A stretch of 35,240 nucleotides of DNA from Cyanobacteria bacterium SIG32 (GTDB taxonomy: Bacteria; Cyanobacteriota; Vampirovibrionia; Gastranaerophilales; Gastranaerophilaceae): assembly GCA_015152455.1 (NCBI GenBank), contig SUTY01000008.1, forward strand, positions 1 to 35,240. Direction: 5' to 3'. How positions within the stretch are numbered: position 1 is the stretch's first letter; every line of letters starts with the position of its first letter. The notes under the pieces were generated by a model. The model was not told the origin of the DNA and did no database searches. It saw only the letters and a program-made list of their open reading frames with translations. A program made the position numbers and the translations under genes. Below, one piece after another: positions 25,911 through 35,240 of this stretch.

Positions 25911-27785
25911 ATGAAAATCATGCATGTTGAAAAAGTAAAATTAAATACTCAAACATATTACACACAACAAAGAACCAAAAACAATGCTACAATTGCATTC
26001 CAATCAAATTCTAATTTACTGACTGCAAAATTAGAACAACTGGCAACATTAAATAAACCCTTTTTTTCTGGTAAAAATTACGAAATTGGACTTTCAACTG
26101 GGGAGTTAGTTGATAGGACATTGCCGTTTCATTTAACCGAAATCAATTTACTTTCTGAGGATTCTCCACAATACCAAAAACTAGAAAAAGGGGACAAATT
26201 AGCACTTGTTCATTTAGTTAAGGCTGCAAATATTATTGACGACATTGAATTACAACTTGATGATGAGAACAATGTCCCATTTCGTAATTATTTAGTACGA
26301 GAAATAGCTAAGGGCAATACAGATGCTACAAGAGCAAAACGTCTTTTTGATTCGCAAAGGGGAATTTTTGCACAAGATAAATTATTTCATCACTATTCTC
26401 TTGCAAAAGGATTAAACCAAGCCCCTGGGAGAGGGGTATATCCAAGAGATTTGGACGTTGTTGAATTTCACGAAACATTGAGAGAAATGCTAGAAAAAGG
26501 AATGGATGAAGAAGTCAAAAACATTTTAACTCAAAGAACTGTTGTCGTAAGAGATGGCAAATATTTAAAAGGAATTGACTATGTGGATAAATTTAAAACT
26601 GAATTCAGTATGGCTGCAGAACACTTAGAAAAAGCAGCCGAAGTTTCCACAAATAAAGATTTTAATGAATATCTAAGACTTCAAGCAGAGGCTTTTAAAA
26701 CTGCAGATCCTATGCTTGATGCAAAAGCTGATATAAAATGGGCAACATTACAAGATACACCATTAGATTTTACATTATCAAGAGAAAACTACGAAGATAA
26801 ATTTACACAAACAATATCAGAAAACGAAGAATTATCTGCTATGCTCAAAGAAAGAGGAATTACTCCAATTCCTAAAGATTTTTTAGGCGCAAGAGTTGCA
26901 ATTGTAGATAAAAAAGGTACAGAATTTTTAAAACAGGCAAAAGCGTTTATGCCAATTCTTGCTCAAATGATGCCATACAAAAACGAATACCAACAGGTTA
27001 TAACTACAGATAATAGCAAACAGACATCTGTTGATTTAGATTTGGTAATTGTTACAGGCGATTTAGGAGCAAGTAGAGGAAAACTTTCTGTCGCAAATAA
27101 TCTGCCAAATAGCGACAAATTGGCTCTTAGCTTAGGCGGTGGCTGCAGAAATGCGTATCACAAACAAATGCGTTTCGATAAAAGACAATTATTTGAAGCC
27201 TATACAGGAATCCTTGAAAATAAAGGCAAAAAATACATAACAGGCGAAAGTATGCATTATTTTACAGTTGGTCACGAAAATGCACACACGCTCGGACCTA
27301 AGAATGTGAAAAATCTTGGCAAATACAGAAATATTATCGAAGAAAATAAAGCTGACGTTGCTGCAATTGCCTTTGTTGATAAATTAACCCAACTAGGACT
27401 TTATTCTAAAAAAGAACGTGAAGGGATTTTACTATATTTTGTAACTCAAAACTTCTTACCAGCAAAACCTGATATGGCTATTGCTCATAGAGTTCGACAA
27501 GTAATGCAGGCAAAATATTTTGAAGAAAATGGTGTTTACAAATTAACAAGTGACGGAAAACTGAAGGTTGACCTCGAAAAAGTTGTACCTACTGCTCAAA
27601 AAATGCTTCAAGAAGTTATAAGAATTCAAGTTGATGATAGCTATGAAGCTGCAGAAGAATTTGTTAATAAGCACTTTGTCTGGACACCTACAATGCAAAG
27701 TATTTCAAAGCATCTTCGTTCGTCTTCCACATCTTTAAACTCATATATAAATACACCATTAGCTGACAAACTTGCTCGACAATAA
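25911..27785 (+). CDS. M49-like (DPP III family) zinc metallopeptidase, copy 1
   Basis: HENAHTLGPK (HExxH) plus EENKAD about 22 residues downstream; near-colinear with the 27864..29585 product. Confidence 0.75.
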   Translation: MKIMHVEKVKLNTQTYYTQQRTKNNATIAFQSNSNLLTAKLEQLATLNKPFFSGKNYEIGLSTGELVDRTLPFHLTEINLLSEDSPQYQKLEKGDKLALVHLVKAANIIDDIELQLDDENNVPFRNYLVREIAKGNTDATRAKRLFDSQRGIFAQDKLFHHYSLAKGLNQAPGRGVYPRDLDVVEFHETLREMLEKGMDEEVKNILTQRTVVVRDGKYLKGIDYVDKFKTEFSMAAEHLEKAAEVSTNKDFNEYLRLQAEAFKTADPMLDAKADIKWATLQDTPLDFTLSRENYEDKFTQTISENEELSAMLKERGITPIPKDFLGARVAIVDKKGTEFLKQAKAFMPILAQMMPYKNEYQQVITTDNSKQTSVDLDLVIVTGDLGASRGKLSVANNLPNSDKLALSLGGGCRNAYHKQMRFDKRQLFEAYTGILENKGKKYITGESMHYFTVGHENAHTLGPKNVKNLGKYRNIIEENKADVAAIAFVDKLTQLGLYSKKEREGILLYFVTQNFLPAKPDMAIAHRVRQVMQAKYFEENGVYKLTSDGKLKVDLEKVVPTAQKMLQEVIRIQVDDSYEAAEEFVNKHFVWTPTMQSISKHLRSSSTSLNSYINTPLADKLARQ

Positions 27786-27808
27786 ATAATTCTACTTCAA
27801 ATGACTTA

Positions 27809-27838
27809 TTGCGGACAACCTTAAAATAATGCTATAAT
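27809..27838 (+). promoter_or_regulatory. Sigma-70 promoter for the second M49-like gene
   Basis: TTGCGG-N18-TATAAT. Confidence 0.6.
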
Positions 27839-27863
27839 TCGTATTATTAAAAGGAGAATTATT

Positions 27864-29585
27864 ATGAGAAATTTTGAGCTTAATTTATCAATGGAAGAAT
27901 TAGAAAAACGTACGCACAAAGATTATTTAATTACAAAGAAATTTTTAAAACCTGATTCTCCTGAATATCTTGAATTAGCAGATGGCGACAAACAAGCACT
28001 CAAACACTTGGTCAAAGCTGCAAACCATATCGGCAAAATTAATATGCAACTTGATTGTCATGATAACGTTGAATTTGAAGAATTCCTTGTTGAAGAAATT
28101 AAAAAAGGCAATAAACAAGCTGAATTAACCAAAATTCTTTTTGATGCCCAAAAAGGTATGAATGCAATTGACACAATGTCAACAAAAATCAATCTTGCAA
28201 AAGGGATTGAAGAATTACCAGGTAAAGGTGTCTATCCAAAAGATTTATCAAAAGCAGAATTTCACGAAATTTTAACAAGAATGATAAACGAAAACAAAAT
28301 TGATGAAGTTAAAAAAATCTTAACTCAACGTTCTGTTGTTGAACGCAGAGGCGAATATTTAGTTGGTATAGACTACATAGACAAATTCAGATCCGAATTT
28401 GAACTTGCAGCCAGAGAATTAGAAAAAGCGGCCGAAGTTTCAACAAATGAAGATTTTAATGAATATTTAAGACTTCAAGCAAAAGCATTTTTAACAGCAG
28501 ATCCAATGCTTGACGCTTATGCTGATAAAAAATGGGCAACTTTACAAGATACACCACTAGAATTCACCATAACACGTGAAAATTACGAAGATGAAATGAC
28601 AGGCACAATCGTTGAAAACTCTGAGTTAAAAGAATTACTGGACAAACACGGAATATCTCCAACTCCAAAAGATTTTTTAGGTGGAAGAGTCGGCATAGTA
28701 AACAAACAAGGTACAGAAGCACTTATGGCAATAAAAAAATATCTTCCTGAAATTGCTAAAAATATGCCATTTGCTGATGAATACGAACAAAATATTTCAC
28801 CAGACAAAGATACAAAACAAACAATGGTTGACGTTGATATGGTTCAAGCATCAGGTGATGTCGGCGAATACAGAGGTGGAATCACTTTGGCAGAAAACTT
28901 ACCAAATGACGATAAACTTTCACTACAAATCGGTGGCGGACGCCGTAATGTTTACCACAGACAAATTCGCTTTGTTAGCGATATGAAAAAACTTCAAGAA
29001 AGACTAGATGAAATATTAGACAAAAATCAACATCAATATTACTTAAACGAAGCTGATCATTGGTTCACAATCGGACACGAAAACGCACACTCACTTGGAC
29101 CTAAAAAGGGTTGCGAAGGTCTTGGCAAATATAGAAACATTATTGAAGAAAACAAAGCAGATATGGGTGCATTAGCTTTTGTAGATTTACTCACAGAACT
29201 TGGAATGTATTCAGAAGAACAACGCAAACAAATGATAGTAACCTTTATTGCGGATAACTTCTTAAAATCTAAACCAACTCTAAGCCAAGCTCATAGAGTC
29301 AGAACTGTTATGCAAAACAATTATTTCGCAAATCGTGGAGCATACGAACTTGTTGACGGTAAAATACACGTTAATATCGATAAAGTCGTGCCTATTGCTA
29401 AAGAAATGCTTGCTGAAATTGTAAGAATTCAAATTAACGAGAAATTTGAAGAAGCTGAAAAATATGTAAACGATAATTTCATTTGGTCAGACAATATGGA
29501 GGTTATCGCACAAAAACTTCAAAAAATTAATAAAGCTCTTAACGGCAGACTTGAAACAAAACTTGCCGACGAATTAGCAAAATAA
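27864..29585 (+). CDS. M49-like (DPP III family) zinc metallopeptidase, copy 2
   Basis: HENAHSLGPK plus EENKAD; tandem paralog of the upstream gene. Confidence 0.75.
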   Translation: MRNFELNLSMEELEKRTHKDYLITKKFLKPDSPEYLELADGDKQALKHLVKAANHIGKINMQLDCHDNVEFEEFLVEEIKKGNKQAELTKILFDAQKGMNAIDTMSTKINLAKGIEELPGKGVYPKDLSKAEFHEILTRMINENKIDEVKKILTQRSVVERRGEYLVGIDYIDKFRSEFELAARELEKAAEVSTNEDFNEYLRLQAKAFLTADPMLDAYADKKWATLQDTPLEFTITRENYEDEMTGTIVENSELKELLDKHGISPTPKDFLGGRVGIVNKQGTEALMAIKKYLPEIAKNMPFADEYEQNISPDKDTKQTMVDVDMVQASGDVGEYRGGITLAENLPNDDKLSLQIGGGRRNVYHRQIRFVSDMKKLQERLDEILDKNQHQYYLNEADHWFTIGHENAHSLGPKKGCEGLGKYRNIIEENKADMGALAFVDLLTELGMYSEEQRKQMIVTFIADNFLKSKPTLSQAHRVRTVMQNNYFANRGAYELVDGKIHVNIDKVVPIAKEMLAEIVRIQINEKFEEAEKYVNDNFIWSDNMEVIAQKLQKINKALNGRLETKLADELAK

Positions 29586-29609
29586 CAACAATTATAAAAT
29601 TCATAATCG

Positions 29610-29648
29610 AAATATCCTCTTGTTAACAAATAAAATAAGGGGATATTT
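29610..29648. terminator. Terminator-like hairpin between convergent genes
   Basis: AAATATCCTCTTGTT / AATAAGGGGATATTT with G-T wobbles. Confidence 0.6.
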
Positions 29649-29668
29649 TATTATCACATTTAAGCACA

Positions 29669-30451
29669 CTAATAACAAGTTTCTTTTTGATAAGCCCAAG
29701 CAGAATGATTATGAATACTTTCAAAGGCTTCACACTCAACTTCAAATTCTTTAACTAATGGATGTTGTCTAAGTTTTACAACAGATTCCCTTAAAACATC
29801 TTCTACAAATCTTGGATTTTCCCAGGCTTTTTCTGTTACAAATTTTTCGTCTTTTCGTTTCAATAACGGATAAAGTGGACAAGATGCACAACTTTCAATA
29901 AGTTCTATCAAATCTTCAATCCAAATTTGCTCTGTTTCATCATACGAAACTTTAACAGAAATCAAAGCTCTTTGGTTATGTGCGCCATAGTCAGAAATCT
30001 CTTTAGAACAAGGACACAACGTTGTCACAGGAACAACAACACCTAAAATAAATTTATATGCACCGTTTTCAATTCTGCCTTCAAAAGAACAATCATAACT
30101 CATTGAGGCAGTAAAACCGGTCACAGGAGCACTTTTTTCAATAAAATATTTGAATTTGAATTCAACTTCACCACTTTCGGCATGAAGTTTTTTCAAAATA
30201 GATTCAAGACACCCTTTAATATCGACACCTAAAAGATTTTTGGTTTGATATTGACTTAAGACTTCAACAAAACGTGACATGTGAGTCCCTTTGTATCTTT
30301 TAGGTAAAGATACATTCACACGTGCCTTTGCATACACAACCTGATTAGAATTATTTTTACGCTGAATAGTCAACGGCATAGCAATATGCTTAATCCCAAC
30401 CTTTTGTATATCAACTTCTCTTGTATCTTCCGAATTTTGAATATCTTTCAT
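29669..30451 (-). CDS. folE2: GTP cyclohydrolase FolE2 (type IB)
   Basis: RYKGTHMSRFVEVL, VVPVTTLCPCSKEISDYGAHNQRALISVKV, CASCPLYPLLKRKDEKFVTEKAWENPRFVEDVLR. Confidence 0.95.
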   Translation of the reverse strand: MKDIQNSEDTREVDIQKVGIKHIAMPLTIQRKNNSNQVVYAKARVNVSLPKRYKGTHMSRFVEVLSQYQTKNLLGVDIKGCLESILKKLHAESGEVEFKFKYFIEKSAPVTGFTASMSYDCSFEGRIENGAYKFILGVVVPVTTLCPCSKEISDYGAHNQRALISVKVSYDETEQIWIEDLIELIESCASCPLYPLLKRKDEKFVTEKAWENPRFVEDVLRESVVKLRQHPLVKEFEVECEAFESIHNHSAWAYQKETCY

Positions 30452-30474
30452 ATAGATATTCTAACACAAAAGCA

Positions 30475-31206
30475 TTAATAGTAGTTTATTTTAAATCCCT
30501 CTTCTAATAAACGAGCACCACAACCCTGTCCATTAGAGTTATCTGTAGGCAAAACTTTTTGCCCTTTTTGTCCGCATAAAGTTGCATCTTCATGCCAAGG
30601 TGTCCACCAAGCTGGACCAGCATTGGAATCACCCCAAGGGAACATTAAAGGCAAGTGTTCATATCTATTTGTACTAACATCCATAACAAACATAAATAAA
30701 TCTTTTCCATAAGTATTAGGAGCAGCTAGACCATTTGTGTCCATCAAAAGTAACAATGCACCATAAACACTACCCAAACAAGATAATGATGAACCATCTG
30801 CAAAAATAACCGTATAAGGACTTAAAACATCATCAAAATCTACATTTGAACCATCAATACCATACATTTTTTCTGGCAAACATTCATTCTTTTGTTCACT
30901 TCCTCGGCAAGTTTTCATAACCTTAAATGTAGATTCAAACATATTATCAATATGAGTATAATCTTCATCAACAACGGCTTCAAGATAATAATCCTGAATA
31001 GGAGAACAGATACTTGATGTACAATATTCATCAACCAAATATAACCTAAAACCGTTCATAATCATTGAATATGTTTTAGCAAACTTGGTTTCAAATTGCC
31101 TTCTTTGAAAATCTGTAATTAATGTTGGTATCGTCATAGAAGCCACCATGCCTATGATCCCAAGCGTTATAAGAACTTCTGCTAACGTAAAACCCAGCTT
31201 TTTCAT
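30475..31206 (-). CDS. Type IV prepilin-like protein with minimal canonical leader
   Basis: MKKLG^FTLAEVLITLGIIGMVASMTIPTL. Confidence 0.9.
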   Translation of the reverse strand: MKKLGFTLAEVLITLGIIGMVASMTIPTLITDFQRRQFETKFAKTYSMIMNGFRLYLVDEYCTSSICSPIQDYYLEAVVDEDYTHIDNMFESTFKVMKTCRGSEQKNECLPEKMYGIDGSNVDFDDVLSPYTVIFADGSSLSCLGSVYGALLLLMDTNGLAAPNTYGKDLFMFVMDVSTNRYEHLPLMFPWGDSNAGPAWWTPWHEDATLCGQKGQKVLPTDNSNGQGCGARLLEEGFKINYY

Positions 31207-31295
31207 AATATACTCCTAATATATAAATTCCCAATTCAGAACAATTATAACATTTTTTCTTTATTAAACAAACAAAAATTTACAAAATAAAAAAA

Positions 31296-31318
31296 AGACC
31301 TTGTGATATCCAAGGCCT
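31296..31318 (-). terminator. Terminator downstream of the thioredoxin-like gene
   Basis: Minus strand AGGCCTTG...CAAGGTCT then T-run. Confidence 0.6.
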
Positions 31319-31417
31319 ATCCGTTTAAATAAGAAGAGAGAGCTTTATACTATAATAAAGTCCCATTTCTTCTAAAAATTGCTAAATTTTAACGAAAATG
31401 TTTACATTACTTTACAA

Positions 31418-31882
31418 TTACTTTTCTGGAACTGAATCCAATAGTTTTCTAACACGCAAATAACGATCCAATTCTACTCTCATTTTTTTCAAATCAGCAT
31501 ATATAGAATTGCTTATGTGAACTCTGTTATCATACTTTGGATCAATAATGTATAACGTTGGATATCCACCCAAAGTAACATCTTCTACTAAAGTTTTATA
31601 ACGAGGATTTTCTGCGTTCAACATAACAACGTTATAGTCCTTTTTATAGATTGAACTAATTGTTTTGTATTTAGGCATAAACTTTAAACAATATCCACAC
31701 CAATCAACATAAAATAATGCTAACATTGGTTTGTCAGATACAACAGCATCTTCATATTTAATCCCTATATTATAATCTGACGGTTTGTGTTTTTGATTCA
31801 TAGTGCCGTAAGCATAAGCACCAACAGAAGCCAATACAACAACTAACAAAATACTTAAACCAATAATTATTTTCTTCTTCAT
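31418..31882 (-). CDS. Membrane-anchored thioredoxin-like protein
   Basis: N-terminal TM, LFYVDWCGYCLKFMPKYKTI. Start moved from 31936 to 31882 (RBS GGGAGG). Confidence 0.85.
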   Translation of the reverse strand: MKKKIIIGLSILLVVVLASVGAYAYGTMNQKHKPSDYNIGIKYEDAVVSDKPMLALFYVDWCGYCLKFMPKYKTISSIYKKDYNVVMLNAENPRYKTLVEDVTLGGYPTLYIIDPKYDNRVHISNSIYADLKKMRVELDRYLRVRKLLDSVPEK

Positions 31883-32103
31883 ATTATCCTCCCTCACATA
31901 TAAATAATACAACAAAAAATACTGATATAAAAGCATTTTTCAAGATTTTTGAAAAATTCAACTTAATATTTCTTAATAATATGTTAAAAATGTTATATAT
32001 TTGGGTATATATAAAGTATATACTATTTGTGTTAATCTTGTGTTTACCTTTACTTGCAAAAAGCAAGTACAAAATTCGTGTTAAGAAGAAGAGGAGTTTT
32101 AGA

Positions 32104-33006
32104 ATGAGCAAAAATTCACCAATCAAAATGAAGAAAGTTTCAAATTTTTCCAACCCTGCAAACAATGAAGTTTTACAAGCAGATAGCATTTTATCTGATT
32201 ATCTCAAAGAAATTGCCCAATATCCATCACTAAGCGCAAAAGAAGAACGAGCAATTGCAAAACGAGCAAAAGAAGGCGACATTGAAGCTAAACAAAAATT
32301 AATCCAATCTAATCTAAAATTAGTTATTACAATCGCAAAAAAAGCAATTCACACTTCAAATTTACCTATGGTTGATTTAATTCAAGAGGGTAATTTAGGC
32401 TTGATGATTGCTGCTGACAAGTTCAATTACAAATTAGGTTATAAATTTGCAACATACGCAAGCTGGTGGATTAAACAATCAATGTTCAAAGCAATTTCAG
32501 AACAATCACATTGCATGAAAATTCCTGTATATATTCAAGAAACTTTGTCAAAATTTTCAAAAATTAAATCAGAAATGGAAAAAAATGCAAACGAACAAGT
32601 AAAAACCGAAGATGTTGCGAAGAAAATGAACATTTCCGCAGATAAAATTGATACATTTTTATCTGCATATACAAAAACCATTTCAATTGAAAGTGGCTTA
32701 GAAAGAGCTGATGGCAAAGAAATGAACGTTGCAGACATGCTAGCTGATGAAACAAGCAATGTTAGTGAAAAAATTGAATTTGAAGGCTTAAAAACCGATA
32801 TAGAAATGGTTGTATCAACATTAAAAGACAGAGAACAGGAAGTTGTTAAAATGCGTTACGGTCTAGGTGATACAACACGTCACACCCTAGAAGAAATCGG
32901 AAATATTTATGGCGTAACAAAAGAATGTATTCGTCAAACAGAATTAAGAGCTTTGAAAAAAATGAAATTATCTGGACAAGATTTATTGTCAGGTTACATT
33001 TCTTAA
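32104..33006 (+). CDS. RNA polymerase sigma-70 family factor (no region 1.1)
   Basis: DLIQEGNLGLMIAADKFNYKLGYKFATYASWWIKQSM, VVKMRYGLGDTTRHTLEEIGNIYGVTKECIRQTELRALKKM. Start set at 32104 (RBS GAGGAG) instead of 31981. Confidence 0.92.
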   Translation: MSKNSPIKMKKVSNFSNPANNEVLQADSILSDYLKEIAQYPSLSAKEERAIAKRAKEGDIEAKQKLIQSNLKLVITIAKKAIHTSNLPMVDLIQEGNLGLMIAADKFNYKLGYKFATYASWWIKQSMFKAISEQSHCMKIPVYIQETLSKFSKIKSEMEKNANEQVKTEDVAKKMNISADKIDTFLSAYTKTISIESGLERADGKEMNVADMLADETSNVSEKIEFEGLKTDIEMVVSTLKDREQEVVKMRYGLGDTTRHTLEEIGNIYGVTKECIRQTELRALKKMKLSGQDLLSGYIS

Positions 33007-33040
33007 TTCGTCGTGTGTTTTATGTGTTTATAGTTTATTA

Positions 33041-33066
33041 AAATCGCCAAGAGGCGATTTTTTATT
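33041..33066 (+). terminator. Rho-independent terminator after the sigma factor
   Basis: AAATCGCC-AAGA-GGCGATTT plus T-run. Confidence 0.85.
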
Positions 33067-33117
33067 TTAATACAAATAAACGGTTTACTTTAGAAAAAAA
33101 TTTATTATTATATAAGT

Positions 33118-33648
33118 ATGAAAAGATTTTTAACTATAATTTTCAGCTTTATAATTTTTTCTTCCTGCGCGGCATTTGCAGAAGGCGACTTGTGGGATAA
33201 TTACGGAGATCCGCATACTTATGGGCAGAAAGCAGTATCCGATAAGGAATTCGATAAAGCGTTAGAAAGTAAAAAGAAAAAGAAAAAAAGAAACAAAAAC
33301 GTACCTAAAGGAAACGAATTTCATCAAAGCAACGAAACTCAATTTATAAAAGAAGCTGAAGAAGAAATGCCTGTTCTTTGTATTCCTGTAAAACTTCAAG
33401 TTGGAGAAGATGTTATTCCTATAGGTCATTACCAGGTTGACGGCGAAAAAAAGGATGGAAATACATTCCTAAATTTATACCAAGCACACTTTTTAATTGC
33501 TAGTATCCCAGCTACAGAAACCCAAGATGATTATGGAAAAGAAACCGTTCATTTTGTCGAACTTCTAGGAGTTAACGACACCCAAGTTAAAATAATTTTT
33601 GGTTCTTTAGAACTTAACGCATATAGTATAATTAATATTGCCCAATAA
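33118..33648 (+). CDS. Hypothetical exported protein
   Basis: Signal peptide MKRFLTIIFSFIIFSSCAAFAEG; Lys-rich stretch SKKKKKKRNK. Confidence 0.7.
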   Translation: MKRFLTIIFSFIIFSSCAAFAEGDLWDNYGDPHTYGQKAVSDKEFDKALESKKKKKKRNKNVPKGNEFHQSNETQFIKEAEEEMPVLCIPVKLQVGEDVIPIGHYQVDGEKKDGNTFLNLYQAHFLIASIPATETQDDYGKETVHFVELLGVNDTQVKIIFGSLELNAYSIINIAQ

Positions 33649-33667
33649 ATACTCTTTGGTGTATAAT
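33638..33667 (+). promoter_or_regulatory. Sigma-70 promoter for deoB
   Basis: TTGCCC-N18-TATAAT, overlapping the 3' end of the upstream CDS. Confidence 0.55.
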
Positions 33668-33686
33668 TTATACAAAAGGGGTAAAT

Positions 33687-34856
33687 ATGAAAAGAGCAAT
33701 AATAATTGTAATTGATTCTATGGGTATTGGCGCAATGCCTGATTGTAGAGAGTTTAATGACATTCCGGAATGCAATACATTAAAAAATGTTTGCGCTTTT
33801 AATAAAGGTTTGAAAGTACCTAATATGGAAAAAATGGGGTTAGGTAATATTCAGGATTTTGAAGGAATTTCAAAAGTTTCTAATCCTACAGCACAATACG
33901 GAACAATGGTTGAAAAATCAAAAGGGAAAGATACAACAACCGGACACTGGGAAATTGCAGGTCTTGTATCAGAAAAACCATTTGCAACATTTCCTGACGG
34001 ATTTCCAGACGAATTAATTCAACAATTTATTAAAGAAACAAATTGTGGTGGAATTTTAGCTAATATTCCAGCTAGCGGAACTGCAATAATTGAAAAACTA
34101 AATGAAGAACACCACGCAACAAAATTTCCGATTGTTTACACATCAGCTGATAGTGTTTACCAAATTGCAGTTGATACTGATTTAATTCCTTTAGAAACTT
34201 TATATAATTGGTGTGAAATTGCAAGAAAATTACTTGATAATGGTGGTTATAATGTTTCAAGAGTAATAGCAAGGCCTTATAAAGTTATTGATGGAAAACC
34301 TACAAGAATTTCAAAAGATAGACGTGACTACTCAATGGTTCCATCTCATACAATATTAGATGATATAAAAGATAGGGGCGGAAAAGTTATCGGCATTGGA
34401 AAAATTGAAGATATATTTTCAAAAGCTGGTATTACCCACGCAATCCACACCGGAACAAACAAAGAAGGCTTAGAGTTAACCCTTAAAGCCATCAAAAACG
34501 AATTAGATCTTAATACCATTGCATATGAAAATAAAAATTACGGAGAACCAACATTGATATTTACAAATCTTGTTGATACTGATATGCTTTTTGGACATAG
34601 AAACGACGCAGTAGGATATGGCAAAGCAATCGAAGAAATTGATGAATACATTGGAGTTATGCTAAATGAATTATCCGAAGATGATTTGTTAATTATAACA
34701 GCAGATCACGGTTGCGATCCAACAGTTCCTGGAACTGACCACACCAGAGAACAAGTTCCTCTACTTGTTTACAACAAAAACATACCTGGTAAAGATTTAA
34801 AAGTAATTAATGGCTTTGATTATGTTGCAAAAATTTTAAAAGACTGGATATTTTAA
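33687..34856 (+). CDS. deoB: Phosphopentomutase
   Basis: MKRAIIIVIDSMGIGAMPDC, GKDTTTGHWEIAG, IGKIEDIFSKAGIT, TADHGCDPTVPGTDHTREQVPLLVY. Confidence 0.96.
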   Translation: MKRAIIIVIDSMGIGAMPDCREFNDIPECNTLKNVCAFNKGLKVPNMEKMGLGNIQDFEGISKVSNPTAQYGTMVEKSKGKDTTTGHWEIAGLVSEKPFATFPDGFPDELIQQFIKETNCGGILANIPASGTAIIEKLNEEHHATKFPIVYTSADSVYQIAVDTDLIPLETLYNWCEIARKLLDNGGYNVSRVIARPYKVIDGKPTRISKDRRDYSMVPSHTILDDIKDRGGKVIGIGKIEDIFSKAGITHAIHTGTNKEGLELTLKAIKNELDLNTIAYENKNYGEPTLIFTNLVDTDMLFGHRNDAVGYGKAIEEIDEYIGVMLNELSEDDLLIITADHGCDPTVPGTDHTREQVPLLVYNKNIPGKDLKVINGFDYVAKILKDWIF

Positions 34857-34921
34857 ATTTTTGTTTTATAATAAATTTGTGGACCAAGTTCACAGACAGT
34901 AAAAAATAAGGAGAAATAGAA

Positions 34922-35098
34922 ATGACAGTAAAAGTTAACGATTCTTGTATCGGTTGTGGCGCTTGCGAATCAATTTGCGACGCTGTATTTTCAGTAGATG
35001 GTGTTGCTCAAGTTAATGAAGCAGCAGTAGCAGATAACATTGATGCAGTAAAAGAAGCTGCAGATGCATGCCCAGTTAGCGCTATTGAAGTAGAATAG
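34922..35098 (+). CDS. Small single-cluster [4Fe-4S] ferredoxin (58 aa)
   Basis: MTVKVNDSCIGCGACESICDAVFSVDGVAQVNEAAVADNIDAVKEAADACPVSAIEVE; RBS AAGGAG. Not in the supplied ORF track. Confidence 0.93.
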   Translation: MTVKVNDSCIGCGACESICDAVFSVDGVAQVNEAAVADNIDAVKEAADACPVSAIEVE

Positions 35099-35112
35099 TT
35101 TTTAATAAAACA

Positions 35113-35141
35113 AAAAAAGACCCCTTAGAGGGGTCTTTTTT
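35113..35141 (+). terminator. Rho-independent terminator after ferredoxin
   Basis: AAAAAAGACCCC-TTAG-AGGGGTCTTTTTT. Confidence 0.85.
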
Positions 35142-35160
35142 ATTGCTTAAATTTTAAAAT

Positions 35161-35198
35161 AAAAAAGCCCCCAAGAAAGAATAACAGGAGGCTTTTTC
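35161..35198 (-). terminator. Terminator for a convergent minus-strand gene
   Basis: AAAAAGCCCCC...GGAGGCTTTTT; minus strand ends in a T-run. Confidence 0.6.
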
Positions 35199-35214
35199 GT
35201 TTTGTTATGCAAAA

Positions 35215-35240
35215 TTAAACACTAGCTAAAGAAGTAGCTT
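35215..35240 (-). CDS. Partial 3' end of a minus-strand CDS (...ATSLASV*)
   Basis: Open frame ending TAA just upstream of a minus-strand terminator; only 8 codons visible. Confidence 0.35.

Noticed and set aside
31981-32103. 41-residue N-terminal extension of the sigma factor
   Set aside because: Start at 32104 has a strong RBS (GAGGAG) and gives a typical sigma N-terminus; the extension looks like the untranslated leader.
31884-32189. 101-aa minus-strand ORF over the thioredoxin/sigma intergenic region
   Set aside because: Antisense to the sigma factor 5' end, hydrophobic low-complexity, and conflicts with the two supported divergent genes.

Overview
Low-GC, gene-dense bacterial chromosome segment. 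FTLAEVLITLAIIGVVAAMTIPTL prepilins together with LpxK and an MlaD-type protein suggest an LPS-bearing diderm, possibly Gastranaerophilales/Vampirovibrionia-like; this placement is inference only. Housekeeping content: trimeric [FeFe]-hydrogenase hydABC, nth, lpxK, an MCE protein, a SpoU methyltransferase, an M24 peptidase, parvulin, tRNA-Gly, a peptide ABC transporter (SBP plus two permeases), MgtC, YebC, a diguanylate cyclase, tsaE/tsaB, an MscS channel, rlmH, two tandem M49-like metallopeptidases, folE2, a thioredoxin-like protein, a sigma-70 factor, deoB and a small ferredoxin missing from the ORF track. The most unusual signal is at two of the three prepilin loci (about 12.07-13.42 kb and 23.22-24.50 kb). 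Each is preceded by the same cassette: a TTGCCA-N17-TARGAT promoter, an array of degenerate 8-bp repeats at the predicted transcription start, an RBS, and a micro-ORF (MLK...LGGG-stop) ending in G9-TAG inside an identical 25-nt block, TTAGGGGGGGGGTAGAAACGCTCTC. At the first locus, G8 instead of G9 would fuse the micro-ORF in frame to the prepilin, so I propose a homopolymeric phase-variation switch. That prepilin also ends in a GC-elevated DUF1566/Lcl_C-like C-type-lectin tail followed by a strong hairpin, which looks like a diversity-generating-retroelement target; no reverse transcriptase or template repeat was found in the window. Both long prepilin leaders are encoded by repeat DNA, and each locus carries a G-quadruplex motif.
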